A stretch of DNA of 64,000 nt, from contig JH993952.1 in the NCBI GenBank assembly GCA_000316135.1, positions 1 to 64,000 on the forward strand. The letters run 5' to 3'. The notes below the pieces were generated by a model, which was not told the origin of the DNA, made no database searches, and worked only from the letters and a program-made list of their open reading frames with translations. The position numbers and the translations under genes are program-made. Positions 22,852 to 35,246 of this stretch are shown one piece after another. Position 1 is the stretch's first letter; each line of letters opens with the position of its first letter. This stretch comes from Trachipleistophora hominis. Taxonomy: Eukaryota > Microsporidia > Pleistophoridae.

Positions 22852-24732
22852 CGTACTGAAAGCAAAGAGAAAGATGTGCTATGAATGTTCATTGCTACAT
22901 AAGAAAGTGACGTGTTCAATATTAAGCAGAGGAACACTGAAATGATGCAACATGTCGATTAAATAGTTGTGTTCTAATAACTAGCCTATTTTTAAAAAAT
23001 ATTCGTTTAATTATCTCCGTCACGTACAACTTTTATTTATCTCTGTATATATTTCAAAAGTATTTTTAAAGAAGTCAGTTTAATTATTACCTCACACAAC
23101 ACATCCAATCAAATTCACTCTTCTGGGACATTTCAAAAGTCAAGAATTGCGAACCGGGCCCGTGGAATTGGCCCTTTCCAACAGACTAGACGAACAACGA
23201 TCGGCATACAGTGTTAATTAGAAGCCTTTTTGAAAAAAACTTTTAAAAATTGTAATTTTTGGGCCACCACTTGAAAATGCTAAGCTCAGATTTATTACTA
23301 TAATCAGTTACTTTGTAGTAACCATATTGAAAGAGTTATCACTCTATTTCAGATGACATAGTACAAGCAAAAAGAAACAAAATCATAAAAGAAGATAAGT
23401 GAGAAAATGGTATTCAAATTTCAGTTCTATTAGGAAAAACACGATTACATCACTTTAAAAACGAGAGTGACTTTGCATCCGAAGCGTTTTTATTTATTTT
23501 CACTGCCTTACGCTACACACACTCTTTTAATATGCTGGTACACGTCCCGGCCACTGGTTTATAGTTCGTAGACGGCACAGGACTATATTTTAAGAATAGT
23601 CGATGATCTGGTCAATATTAACTAATTTTTTGCAACAATGATGTATATTCCCACACACATATGTCTTTTGTTAAAATTCTCAGCTGTTAGAGATGTTATT
23701 AATGATTAACACGGTCTAAAAAAGTTTTAGATTATATTCCTGCCATTAGCAGAAAAGATAATTTAATTATAAAGAAGAAACCTGCACAAATAAGTAAAAA
23801 TCATATTTTAATTGCTTTTTATATTAAAACGGTTATCTTCACTTACCTCCAAAGCATTCTAAAAACGTTTCAAGCACGAATAACAAATTCAGAAAAGCAA
23901 AAAGGTGATCTCAAATTCGGGTATCATCACCGTTTTACGCCTGCGCTCTCTCATTCATGCCAATGTCCTTCATTCCACAATCACAGTCTGTATGATATTC
24001 TTTCCAGTAAAACACTCTATTTGTTCCTAATTACCATACATACACTGTCTGGTGTAATATTTTATATTTTACTGGTTTTAAACGTTATTTCAACTAATCA
24101 TCATATTCTCTACTAAACAGCGAGCTGATGTACTCCTCAGGATACCTTTTTGGTAAAAACTTTGAACAAACCGAGTAATTTTTTATTTTCTATTTGTGTC
24201 GAACTATCAATTTAAAATTTTTGTTGATTTAAATGATGTAATTTACCTTTGATTATCAGCTGACAGCCATGTTATCATCGTTCTTGTAATACCTGATTCA
24301 GCATGTACATCACGAGTAAATATAACTATTCGTAATCATTCATGCATATTAACATATAGCAGCTCTGCATAAAAACACGTAATATTCATTTCATTAGAAC
24401 ATTTCATATCATTCGTTAAACGCATGTTTAATTCACAATCCAAAACCAATAATATGCTGAGGCATTAGCTCAGTACACACAAACAACCACATTTGTAATG
24501 ATGAGGTGGAAGGTTAATCACCAGATTTTTTAAATAAGGCTCTTTCACCTAAAAAAATAAATAATACAATTGATATACCACCATCCAATAAAATCCACAA
24601 TAACCCCCTACATCCTAAATACCCCGCCCATCCACACCATCAATTTATGCCACATGCCCCTTTTCCTACATAAAAAAAGAAATTCTGTCCTCCTTTTCCA
24701 TGCAGACTTCAATCCGTCAGATTTTCGCACCC
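22852..24732. other. Spacer, no gene seen
   Basis: AT-rich. Around 23130-23225 lies a GC-rich patch (GGGCCCGTGGAATTGGCCC) followed by a GTGTTAATTAGAAGCC segment, possibly a decayed copy of the composite dispersed element. No coding frame is supported. Confidence 0.45.
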
Positions 24733-25293
24733 ATGCGAAAATACTTGTCAATCCTAAAAGTGTTTGTGAGTTTTATTTTCATCGCATCGATGATACTCAA
24801 CAACAAAGCCGTCATCAAAATACCATTAAAGGTTGTTCCACTCTCATCACATTATTTGCTGGCACTGGGCGTTACGCAGGTAATGTTAGTGATAGCTCTT
24901 AGCATGTGTATTGTGGTATGGACGATAAGTAAGCGTGTGATGATGTGTTTTGTGGTGCTGCAGTACGTGTTTGTGATTGCGCTGGGGGTGGCGAGCTCGT
25001 CGGTCGTGCTGCTCACCGTACAGATGCTTCTGATGCTATCGCTTGATTTCATCATTTACAGGCGGGAAAGAAAGAAGGCGTGGAATATAACGCTCGATAC
25101 GAGCGCACAGATTAAAATGGTGTATATGAAACGGGCGATTGTTAGTAATAGGATGGTTGATCTTAATATGGGCGAGCTTGTGCAGTTTATATCTAAGGAG
25201 GGCGAATTCGTGTGTGTGAGAAAGTTTAATGGAGAGGAGTTCACGGTGCACGAGAACGACGTGGTAGACAACATAGAGGATGTTCTTTCGTAG
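24733..25293 (+). CDS. Hypothetical multi-pass membrane protein, 186 aa
   Basis: Not recognised. The start at 24733 follows GCACCC directly; an in-frame ATG at 24700 lacks that context. Four hydrophobic segments lie at about residues 5-23, 38-62, 66-85 and 87-106, giving a small four-helix membrane protein. After the last helix comes a basic stop-transfer cluster (YRRERKKAW), then ~75 soluble residues. The end (FISKEGEFVCVRKFNGEEF ... HENDVVDN) looks like a small beta-barrel, SH3-like or KOW-like, facing the cytosol. This arrangement recalls no family I can name with confidence. Confidence 0.65.
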   Translation: MRKYLSILKVFVSFIFIASMILNNKAVIKIPLKVVPLSSHYLLALGVTQVMLVIALSMCIVVWTISKRVMMCFVVLQYVFVIALGVASSSVVLLTVQMLLMLSLDFIIYRRERKKAWNITLDTSAQIKMVYMKRAIVSNRMVDLNMGELVQFISKEGEFVCVRKFNGEEFTVHENDVVDNIEDVLS

Positions 25294-26352
25294 TGCTGCG
25301 CACTCTGACAGGAGAATGCAGCGGTTGTTAATAAATCCCGATTGTTTTAGGAGACGGGCGGTAAAGTGCTGCTTAGGTGCATTACAGCGAGATCAACGCA
25401 ATATTTTAGGTGATCACTACGTGCAGTGATCGTAGAGGTAGAACATTTCGTATTTTTACAACCATGTGCTAAAAAACGGGCGTAACCAGCATTTCCGTTA
25501 AAAGGCACTGCTAAGGCGTGACAGTCCCTTTCATCCCCCAGGAACAGTTTTATATGATTTTACTAACGCTCTGCACACGTTGAGCGTTGTTCCTTTTGTA
25601 TTTTAAAATACCATCGCTAACAAAATAATTTTAATAACACTTTCAGAGTCTTTACAAGGCAATTCGTTCAATTCTATGTACAACCGCACACGTAATCATA
25701 GAAAACGAGTTATCACAAGAATTCGTATAAACTCTGTCAGCTGATCACACACGGCGCAACATAAAAGAATGTAGAGGAGCAGTGCACTGCATCCTAAAAA
25801 CATTCCAAAGTTTTCGTTGTGAACGGTTCTACGTGTACAACGACCTCATCATGTCAGTAATAGACGACGTATTTCTTGTGTTAACGGTGATTGATCAGAC
25901 AAGCAGCCGTACCACCGCAGCATCACGAAAAATTCCTTTTAGCATTTCTCTCGTATCCTAAGATGAACTGCTAAGTTAATTTTAACTTTGATCTGCACAC
26001 GTGATATCATGAAAGGATAAAAAATGAGTAAATCATGGTAATACTGTCACAGCGTATTTTCTAGCACAGGTAGGATTGATACGAAAGACCACTGATCAGA
26101 CTGAAACAGTCGATCAATTCGTTAAAAAATCATTTTACGTTAAAATACGCCTAAAGCACGAAACGTTAAATGTTAAATTTTACAAATTTTTTATGAAAAT
26201 TCGTTCAATCAAACTTCGCAAACACGCGAACGTCATGGTGATCTAAGAAATGTTCAGTTCACGCAACAACACGTAGGCAATCCGGGCCTACGCGTCCGCC
26301 TAATCTACGCAAACAACAGTATAACAACCATTCTCAACACTTAATAACCCAT
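25294..26352. other. Spacer, no gene seen
   Basis: About 1 kb, less AT-rich than other spacers, with no supported coding frame. It lies between the 3' ends of the membrane-protein gene (+) and L11 (-), so terminators of both should be here. Confidence 0.5.
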
Positions 26353-26877
26353 TTATTTATTCGCAGGCACCAAAACACCCTCAAAAGTATCAACGAACCA
26401 CTTCTTCGCCTCTTCCTTGCTGACCCTCTGCTTATTCCCCACTTTGCTCCTCAACCGCTTCCTCTTACACACCCTCAGTCCAGGCTTGCTCAGCACAACA
26501 ATGAAATCCATTCCATAGATACCTATCGCTGGATCATACTTCAGGCCTAAATCGATGTGCTCCTTGATGCCGAACCCGAACGTGCCCGTCTCAGAGAAAC
26601 TGGTCTCGCGCAGCTCAAACTCGCAGATCTTGAGCGCGTTGTTCAAAATATCCTTGGCCTTCTCACCACGTACCGTAACGTGCACCGCTATCTTCTCGTT
26701 TCGGCGAATGCCGAACGTTCGAATTGTAAGGCGCGACTTGGAGAAACGGGGCTTCTGGCCGGTGAGCTGCTCTAACACCTTGGCCGCCTTATTAAGCTTG
26801 TCGCCGCTTTCTCCTACGCACAGGTTTATGGACAGCTTGTGGATGCGCACCTCCTCCATCGGATTGGTCTTTGTCAT
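26353..26877 (-). CDS. RPL11: 60S ribosomal protein L11 (uL5)
   Basis: 174 residues, the family's normal length, from the ATG at 26877 following TTGCCCTTCTCA; the extension to 26961 is not coding. Conserved segments in order: [19 protein letters not shown] (uL5 N-terminus), [64 protein letters not shown] and the basic [10 protein letters not shown] near the end. It sits in the central protuberance of the large ribosomal subunit and contacts 5S rRNA. No intron, frameshift or missing block. Codon use is GC-richer than the surroundings. Confidence 0.97.
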   Translation of the reverse strand: MTKTNPMEEVRIHKLSINLCVGESGDKLNKAAKVLEQLTGQKPRFSKSRLTIRTFGIRRNEKIAVHVTVRGEKAKDILNNALKICEFELRETSFSETGTFGFGIKEHIDLGLKYDPAIGIYGMDFIVVLSKPGLRVCKRKRLRSKVGNKQRVSKEEAKKWFVDTFEGVLVPANK

Positions 26878-28645
26878 TGAGAAGGGCAAAATTTTAAAAA
26901 TTTTTAAGGCGCTGGGCGGCCGAACCGGACCGTCACAACTGCTCACATGCAATAACCGCAACGTTCTTTATTCTCCTTTTCACTTCACACGCGCCTATCA
27001 CGAAAAATTAATTAATTAAAAATTAATGGGCCGTAGGAGACTCAGACTAACGAGCGTGGTTTTGCAAATTATTGGGCGCATGCCGCTGTGTACTGCACAA
27101 ATGATCGTTTCACTATAAATTGATGGTTTGAATGCGCAGACAAGAAAGACTCATGAACAAAAAAGAGTTACAGGTACAATTTAATGTTGGTTGTTACATG
27201 TTAATTAAACACGGACCTCTTATGATAGACAAGTCTTCCATTAATGGCATTTACTAATCTGTGTTAATTTATTCAGCAAATAAAAAATGAGGACGGCTTC
27301 GTTCTAAAATGGCCTTGGGCCTTTATACAATAAAAAACATTGTCGTAAGCCACCAGATGTGGATTCCCCCTAGGAACATGCGGATTATCGATTTATTAAA
27401 TTTGTTCGCACGAAACTGTGAAATATACCGATTGATGTCGTGCGTGTTTTAGTGTAATCAGAGATTTTAAGTTCACCGTTTGTTGCCAATGCTCAGGTTT
27501 TCATCTCATCTTGTGCATTTCACCTGCTTTTCGTGTGTGTACTATCATTCATTCATAGGTTTTGTCATTTGAAAGGCTGTTTCTGTTTGCATTATTACTA
27601 ATTCCTAAGGTTCATCAACCAATGATCGTCAAGGCCACGATCGGCGTTCAGTGGGCCAAGAAAGCTTGTTTGGTATGTGAGGAAATGTGAGGTGTTAATT
27701 AAACGGACATTCAAGCGAAAAAAACTAATTCCTGAGGGTTGGTGTAAAGTTTGTAAATAATACTAAATTGTTCTGAAGGTGTCTATGGCATGACAATATA
27801 ATCAGGAATCGATAAACAATCAAAGTAATACAACAGACATCGTAAAAATAAAGTGCAAATCTATTTCCACGCACAAAATGAGTGTATAAGAACAAGCTTA
27901 TGTTATTGATCGGATAAAATAACTGATTAGAGCTGAATGGAACATCGTTTGTTAATGAAATAGCTTTATTTATTGTTATTGCGCATATAAATCGCTTTAA
28001 AACATTTTTCTGGTCCGCTTGAACTGATTATTGGAAAATTGTTTTCGGATGAACTTTTTCTCGTTGCCGAAACCGTTAAAGATATGGGAAAACTGTTTTG
28101 ATCCTTAAGTTCTAAAACGAGTGAATTCTTATTTCTATACTGGATTTGTTTGGTTACCAGGTTAAAGCATTTTTGTTATGTACAGTAGTAAATAATTTAT
28201 AAGTAATTTTCTTTGTTTTTGTTATATACATATCAATATGAATTGGAACAGAATTTGCCAATGTCTCTATTATGAATACTATAATTATGGAAAGCAAGCA
28301 TTTTACAAGAGTGTGAATAATTACTAAGGTTATTGCTATTGAATGATGTGATTGCGTAAATTTTTACTTGATTTAAAAATGTATTCATTATAGCAATTCA
28401 CAATCACATTGCTTAACAAAAACAACATACATTTAGAACAATCTCAGCATAGCAGAATATCTGCTACCACTCAACAAGATGGTTATAGAATACACATTTT
28501 ATGGTCATTATAACTTAATTACATATTAACTACGATGATGGTACTCCTACAAGGAGTTTTGTTTTATAAACTGAAACAATAGAACAGCAGAGCTGTAAAT
28601 CCTTCAAAACGGATTACCATAAACCTATTTAATAAATTGGGAGTA
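26878..28645. other. Spacer with a dispersed-repeat copy
   Basis: No supported gene. A 24-codon frame at about 27374 follows a CCCCCT motif but is too short to judge. At 27620-27722 a GC-rich segment (CCACGATCGGCG...GGGCCAAG) is followed by GAGGTGTTAATTAAACGG, a copy of the composite dispersed element. Confidence 0.5.
26882..26887 (-). promoter_or_regulatory. GCCCTT start-associated motif of RPL11
   Basis: GCCCTT on the coding strand lies 5-10 bases before the RPL11 ATG, a clear example of the C-rich start signal used in this window. Confidence 0.6.
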
Positions 28646-30049
28646 TCACGTATTATTAGTCGGTAATGGGGCAGGTTGAGAACTCGCCTCTTCCTCATCA
28701 TTAGACGTGCTAGGATTGTCCTTGTTGCTTGGTACATACGGATTTAGGTCCTCATCAGATTGATTTAAGAGTGCAATTAAAATTTCACTGCGTGAGGACT
28801 CAGTTTTTACCTGTTTTGAAGGAGATGGATAAGAAAAATTGTAGTTTATCTTGCGCTTCCATTGATTTGTAGTTGGTGGAAAACCTGGCATCAAGTTGGC
28901 ACAAGGCACATGTTCAAACACAACTTGTTCTTGGTTCGTATTATTATGACAATAAGTAGCATTGAAATCCACAGTTGATCCCTGAGGCATTGTTTGCATT
29001 CTGTTTTGTTGTACAAAGCACGAAGTTAGTTCTTGAGACATTGCTTGCATTCCGTTTTGTTGTACAAAGCACGGAGTTGATCCCTGGGGCATTGTTTGCA
29101 TTTCATTCACAGTTGGAGAATTAAAAGCCTCGAATTTAGTATTCATAGTCCAAGTATTTTCCCATTCTTTTCCAGCGGCTGAAACTATCATAAACATGTC
29201 ATGGAATACATCAGCTTCGCCTATGTATAAATTATTCAGTTTATTCTTTGATTTTTTCAGTATTCTCCAAATTACGACTTTCTGTTGATTCAGGATTCTC
29301 AAATATGCCAACATTAATTCGTATCTCTGTTTTGGTAATTGTAGCACTCTGGGCAGTAATTGTAATGTTCTAAACATAGTATTTAAAGTATCTCTTCGTT
29401 GATAAAAGCAAGCACAAAATGTACAGTTAATATCATCTGTGTTTTTAAGCACCAGACAAATTGCATTTAGCATTGCAAGTGCACTTTCCATCTCTATTAT
29501 TACGACTTTGATATTTTTCACATGTATACTGGGTGCACTCTGGTATAACGCTATCTTGTACACAAGCGGGTTCTTTCTCTCTCACAGACATGTTAATTTC
29601 GTTCCAAGTACATCTTCAAGACATACAATGTCAAAGAAGCTTTTCAAATTTTTATATCCAGTATTTCTCCCATCTTTTCCGTCATTCCCCGCCAAGATAC
29701 TGTCCAAATTTTTACATTCTCCGAGGATTGTTCGCATACTTGTTAGCAAACCAGTCAGTTCATTTATTAAATATTCTATTATACGTGAATCTTCGTTGTT
29801 TGTAACAACAAAGTCCTCAGTTTCCTCCAGAAAGTATTTTATGGCAGCTTGATTGTACTCTCCAACATATTCTTCGCTGCAACTTATAGAACATAAAATA
29901 AACAATTGATTCACAATAAAATACATTCCCATGTCATTCATATTGTCTTCTATATAATTGTTATCAATTTTTCGACAACATGATGTTTTTAATGAGAAAA
30001 ATTCTTTTGTGTTATTTTGCAAAAACGAACAAATATTATTTCCAGACAA
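28646..30049 (-). pseudogene. Hypothetical gene interrupted by one in-frame TGA
   Basis: Two open frames, 29582-30049 and 28646-29563, are in the same frame, separated by a single TGA at 29582-29584 (context CTG TGA GAG). Together they would give about 467 residues. No ATG lies near the 5' end before the MNDMG segment, so the start is also degraded or absent. The C-terminal third has three ~17-residue repeats (MQTMPQGSTPCFVQQNG and variants) and an acidic Ser/Asn-rich tail with SPSKQVKTESS, suggestive of a nuclear or disordered protein. I do not recognise it. Pseudogene is the simplest reading; a base-call error or stop readthrough are alternatives. Confidence 0.5.
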
Positions 30050-32495
30050 ATTTTCGCTAATTTATCGTCATATATGATCTAAAATGCTGCTAATTGGTGG
30101 TTAAAAATATCTTTTAGGCAGATACAAAAGATTTCACATAGTATTTAAATATATTACCAAATATGGTGAATTATAACGTCAAAATAAATGACCAAACGAT
30201 TAATTAAAAAGTTTACTTGGTTTTAAAATAGACAGTCTAGAATTTTATTTGAAATGTAATTTTTATTAACAACCGAATTTTAATACTCCATTTTAGCACC
30301 AAAAAAACTTACAGACTGATTAACAACATCAAAGCGAACGAAATATTAGTCATTCTCAAAAAGTTTACGAGTTTTGTACAACAATCCTAAGGGATTACTA
30401 TGCCCATAAAAGCAATAATTGGCTTTATTAGTCTGATAAACTGCCGCCCAGAAGAAAGTCGTTTGGTAATTTCTTGAATAATATATGTATTTGCGTTAAT
30501 AAATCAAACCCATCACTCCAGAAAAAGAAATCGAATATTTTCTGTGAAGTGGGATTTTACGACTCGTTTTTTCATTACTCTCTCAAAATTCACTTTTGAC
30601 TCGTTTTCATAGCTTCGTTTTTTACATTAATACGTGCTATCGATTGGAATAGAATGATTGCTGGTGCTGTAGAGTCTTTGGAGAGGACATTAGATGTGCA
30701 AGATAATTTTTGTGGATATATATTTTTATAATTGAGTTGGGGATGTGTGCTGTTAGTATACCATCTTAATATTCACTGATGGTAAAATTTCTCATCGGAT
30801 TTCTACGTTATACATGTTCGAATTCATTGTTCGAACATCATTAATATATGCCACTCATTTTTAGAGATAATACGTTTCATAGAAAGTATGGTTAGTAATT
30901 CGTTATGAGCAAAAAATAAATACACAGGATTATTCATTTCAAACGATAGATTATGAAAATGTACACAATATTCGTTGGTGTTTTTAATCGCTTGTGCTGG
31001 AAAGACATATCACTCATGTCAAATGCTTATACTACAGAATCACAGGGTGATTTGCAGACCATATTCGTTGGCGATTCTGTGAAGAAGGCTTATATCGTGC
31101 ATTGCACATCGTTGCAGCGCAAGTTGTTAAAATGTTTCAGTTCGGAACATATTTATTTTAATGTACCATTTTTTCCTTCATTTTTATTCGTTATCAACGT
31201 ATACAATCAGTAAAAATTTACTAGCAGTAATATCTATTTAATGTACTTATTTTCCTATTTTTATGTATGTCAATTTCATCAATAGATTTATAATTCTGCT
31301 GAATTAATATTTATATTATTTTTCCATACACCACGATTAGATTAGTGATTTGTGAAAAATTTGCGGCTGATTTGACAAATTCACTACATTAAAACATCAA
31401 TTAAATATGGGTAAGCAATAATAAAGTGGCTTTCACTAACCAAAAGCTTATTGCTGGCTTTAATACGATCTTATGGTACATTAAGTCGATAACAAGATGA
31501 ACAAAGTAAATTATTAACTGGCGTTTCATAACTAATATAGGCATACCAACACGTATTTTCATGTTATAACTCGTAGGATATTATTAATTACCACAGTAAA
31601 AACATTAGTTCCTATCAATCATCTATTTATCAGAAAAAATTTTTCATGAATTTTATTTTTTTGAGTGTTTAAAGATGCTTTTTGTTACAAAAAGTTATAT
31701 TTTTCCAAAAAGCAATCTAAAATAACCAAATGAAACTTTCTGAAATACAGACCTTACACAAATAATGGATCAAAGTTTGCGCTATTTCAGATATTAGCAC
31801 ATTTACCAATTTTACTAATGTTATAAATTGATATTTAAAACTATCTTTATATGATCGCGGACAAGTTTGCAGTTTCTTATAGCAGAAAGAGGATCAACTA
31901 GTCTCAATAACTGAAAATTCACCACTAAAAAAGCGATACTAGCAAATAACGCACAACAGGCAGTGATGTTTTTTCCAGCAAAGGATGGACTACAGAGTAA
32001 AATACATCAAAATATAGAAACTCAAATTTTTTGAAATGTGCCTGATGAGATTATTAATTATTGAAAAAAGAGCTGAATATGTGTACGTAGCAGAAACGTA
32101 TTGAATAGTATTAATACACACTCAAGTAAACAACGCATTGTTTTTTATTCATATTGTATTATTGTCCAAAAGGATATCAACTTTGTTCATATAATGCATT
32201 CAGCATAAATCTTCAGCTCTTTCCTAAAAACATAAAATTTATTATGTAGTGCTGAGGACTAATACGTAAATGCCATTTTCTATGCGCTATGTGTTTGAAC
32301 TTGCAAGTAGAGTTGAAAACTAACAGAAAGTGTGCCAAGTTTAAGGCCTTAATATTAAAAACATTTGATGTCATCAATTGGTTTCAATAAATTAACTGTT
32401 TTACGAAAAACAAACAAAAATTATTCTCGAAAAAAGATATTGTTCATATCATTTTGAACGTTTAAAGCTATAAAAGGAAAGAAAATTTTAGCTAC
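30050..32495. other. AT-rich spacer with one doubtful ORF (30953-31213, +)
   Basis: About 2.4 kb. The frame 30953-31213 (86 codons, beginning MKMYTIFVGVF) lacks the C-rich start signal and shows no family I know; its YTIFVGVFNRL and QTIFVGDSVKK segments are mildly repetitive. I leave it uncalled. The rest has no visible feature. Confidence 0.4.
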
Positions 32496-34501
32496 ATGGT
32501 ATATTTTAGAAATTTATTAATAGTAAGTCAGTTAGTTTGCATGGTTTCCAGGATCCAAGCAAACAGTAACGATTCAAAAGAGATTTACACAAGCGAGAGA
32601 TTTACAAAAGACTTGGCAAATTTGAAATTACCGTCAAAACAGGAAGTTGGTGACCAATATGTCAAAATTGTAATAACATTTTAGTATCGAACGTCGAAGT
32701 TATCTTTGAAGAACTAGGACCGAATGACGATGCGAATAATTTTCTTTCCAAATGCCTGAAGGAGATACAGCTGATCTATGAGACAGATGATTATGGTTTG
32801 TATTTTTCTAGTCAACAGGAAGACAGTACCGAGCCAGAAGAAGGATTTGTAGTTTTTATACAGAACGAAAACATGAAAATAGCAAAGCATCTTTTAAAAC
32901 TAGTCAAAGACGTATATTTGACGGTTCATATTCGCAGTCCTCATAAATATTTATCCAGTTTTCTCCATGTTGAGCAACTTGGTTCTTTTATTACAGGCTT
33001 GTGTGCCGAATATTGTATCAATGAGAGAAATCAGGCATCATTGGCGCGCCCAAAAGTTATTAATAAGAGGGAGGTGATAAACTGCACAAGTTGAAAACAT
33101 TGAAACTAGTCAACATAGAAGTTCCAAATGAACTATTGAAAATATTGAGCGATAATACGCTGTTAGAAAATTTGATTTTCATAAACTGCGTTTTTACCGA
33201 TACACTGTGCATCAATAAGAAAAATCGCTTGATAGATATTGAATTTTCAAATTCATATAAGACTATTTGCTTAGAAATGTGTGATGTGGTTACAAACTAT
33301 GATAAACTTTTGGCAAAATATTCTCCAGACTATAGACGACGAGTCTATATAAACGTGCAAAAATGTAAAAATTTAGGTAGGTTAGACGTGAGCTCTTCGA
33401 ATAATACTTGTATTGTATATAAGGGCGACGGTTTAAGCCGCTTACAAGAATTTTCATTGTGTTTGAAGGACAATGAATGGTTGCTTCCATCCGTTTTATG
33501 TCACAATATACAGCTGGAATATCTGTTGATCTTTGTTGAAAACAATAATGATGCAGTAGATCGATTTTTAATGCAAATAGATACAACCAAACTTAAACAT
33601 TTAGTTTTAAGGTACTTGGAATGTAGGAATTGCATAGATGTATCTGACATTATGAAACAGAAACTTAACGCCTTGAGATTTTACAAATTGGTGCCACGAA
33701 ATATGTGTTGACTTCGGACACGGACTGGTCCAGTGGTGAAATAAATATGAAAAAACTAAGGTCATTAAAAATCGAGTGTAAACGAATAGAAAGCGAATTT
33801 GTTCGAGCAACGACTCAACTAAAATCACTAACTGACTTATATATAACGCTGCCATCCGACAGTACTAAAATTTATAAGGACTTTCTTACCAACTAGGTCG
33901 GAAGTAATCGCTAAAAGTGTTATTCGTTGATTCATCTATGCCTCTAAATAGTCTAAAAAAATCAAGAAGAAATTTTAAGAATTTAAAAGTGCTCAGCACG
34001 GGAAATATATTTGAATATCAACCAACAGAAAATGACGCGTACAATATTGAAAAAGGATACGATGAACGATCTGGAAAAACATCGCCCGATTCATTCACTA
34101 GCGAAGATGTAATGTGTCCTTTCATTAAAGTTTTCTACTTTCAAGTAATTTTTCAAGTTGGTTTAGAGGCTTTTATACCACTTAATGTGTCGGAAGTTTT
34201 TGCCAATGTAGAAAAATTGGTGATAAAAAACAGTAAACCAACAGGAACCGTGTTATGTTTACAAAAAGCCACGAGTGATCAAAATCTAAATATGAAAAAA
34301 AGCATTACTGCGTTTATCGATACGTTTGTGAGAAAATATGGACGAGTTAACGTGTTAGTTATCGACTGTGAAAATGAAAAGTCAGCGAAGCTATTTTTTT
34401 CAGATCTACTTAAGACTCATCTAACGGAATGGAAGTTAACTTCTCTGCGCTACGAGTGGTCTGAAAAGAACAATGAGAGGAAGGTAATTCAGGAATTTTA
34501 A
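32496..34501 (+). pseudogene. Decayed secreted LRR-family gene, several frameshifts
   Basis: Five consecutive plus-strand frames (32496-32684, ~32669-33094, ~33067-33711, 33705-33896, 33917-34501) together form one LRR-family gene. The first piece begins with a good signal peptide (MVYFRNLLIVSQLVCMVS). Later pieces show LRR segments: KLKTLKLVNIEVPNELLKIL, LRSLKIECKRI, FANVEKLVIKN. Reading passes through frames 0, 2, 1, 0 and 2, so each break is a net -1 shift; the junction near 33896-33917 carries extra stops. It resembles the gene at 2-1785. It is best called a pseudogene, or a gene with several missing bases in the assembly. Confidence 0.65.
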
Positions 34502-34530
34502 AGGTAAAAAGTTTCTATTTTGTAATTTTT

Positions 34531-34618
34531 TTTGAAAAACATATTTAATTAATTATTCAACATTCCATCCAACACCTATTTAACATGCTCTTCCTAGTGT
34601 GCTAGCACCTACCATACC
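34531..34618 (+). repeat. Dispersed ~85-bp repeat (pair with 46551-46634)
   Basis: Both copies read ACATATTTAATTAATT, then a TTC.A.CATCCAAC segment, then CGCTCTTCCTGGTGTGTTAG/ATGCTCTTCCTAGTGTGC and GCACCTACCAT. They are 12 kb apart in the same orientation and lie outside genes. Confidence 0.7.
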
Positions 34619-35138
34619 CAACTGCCCTTGTTTCAGGATTTTTTAAGTCTTTATCAACTTTTTCAAATTTTCAAGTAAATCATCAACTATGCCAGGTATT
34701 GGCCATGTTGTATTTTTAATTAAGTTAATTATTCTAAACTCGTTCCAAGCATCGTATTACACTCGTAACAGGTCTGAATGGCCGAAAAGAATGTTTTTAC
34801 TTTGTTAAAATGATTATTTTTTTCTATTATCACAACATGAAACAATCACAAAATACAACAAAAAATGAAAAGATATAATACGACTATGGAAAAACGAGAA
34901 GTTATGTGCATTTAATAATAACAAGACAAACCAGAAACATAAAATACAGCGGCAAATAAATACATTAATATCAAGAAAGGTAAGAAAACGTTTGATATAA
35001 ACTAATTGATAACAAGGAAAAATAACGAAGAAAATCTATCATCAAAGATAGTTTACTTCATATATAAACATAAAATAGAATATATTATTGGAGAAACAAT
35101 ATTTAAACATGGCGAATGACTAGGGATTCCCGCATATA

Positions 35139-35246
35139 GCACTTTTTCAACTACAAGTTAGTTTAATTATTTTTTTACTTACAACACTTGACTAAAAACA
35201 CTCTTCTGGTCTTCTGAGACCGGCCATGGCCACGATTTTTAGTTTG
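35139..35246 (-). repeat. Composite dispersed element, minus-strand copy
   Basis: Read on the minus strand: a GC-rich half (GTGGCCATGGCCGGTCTCAG, then AGACCAGAAGAGTG) followed by an AT-rich half (TTGTAAGT...ATAATTAAACTAACTT). The same two-part order is seen at 61966-62075 and 58150-58236. Confidence 0.65.
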
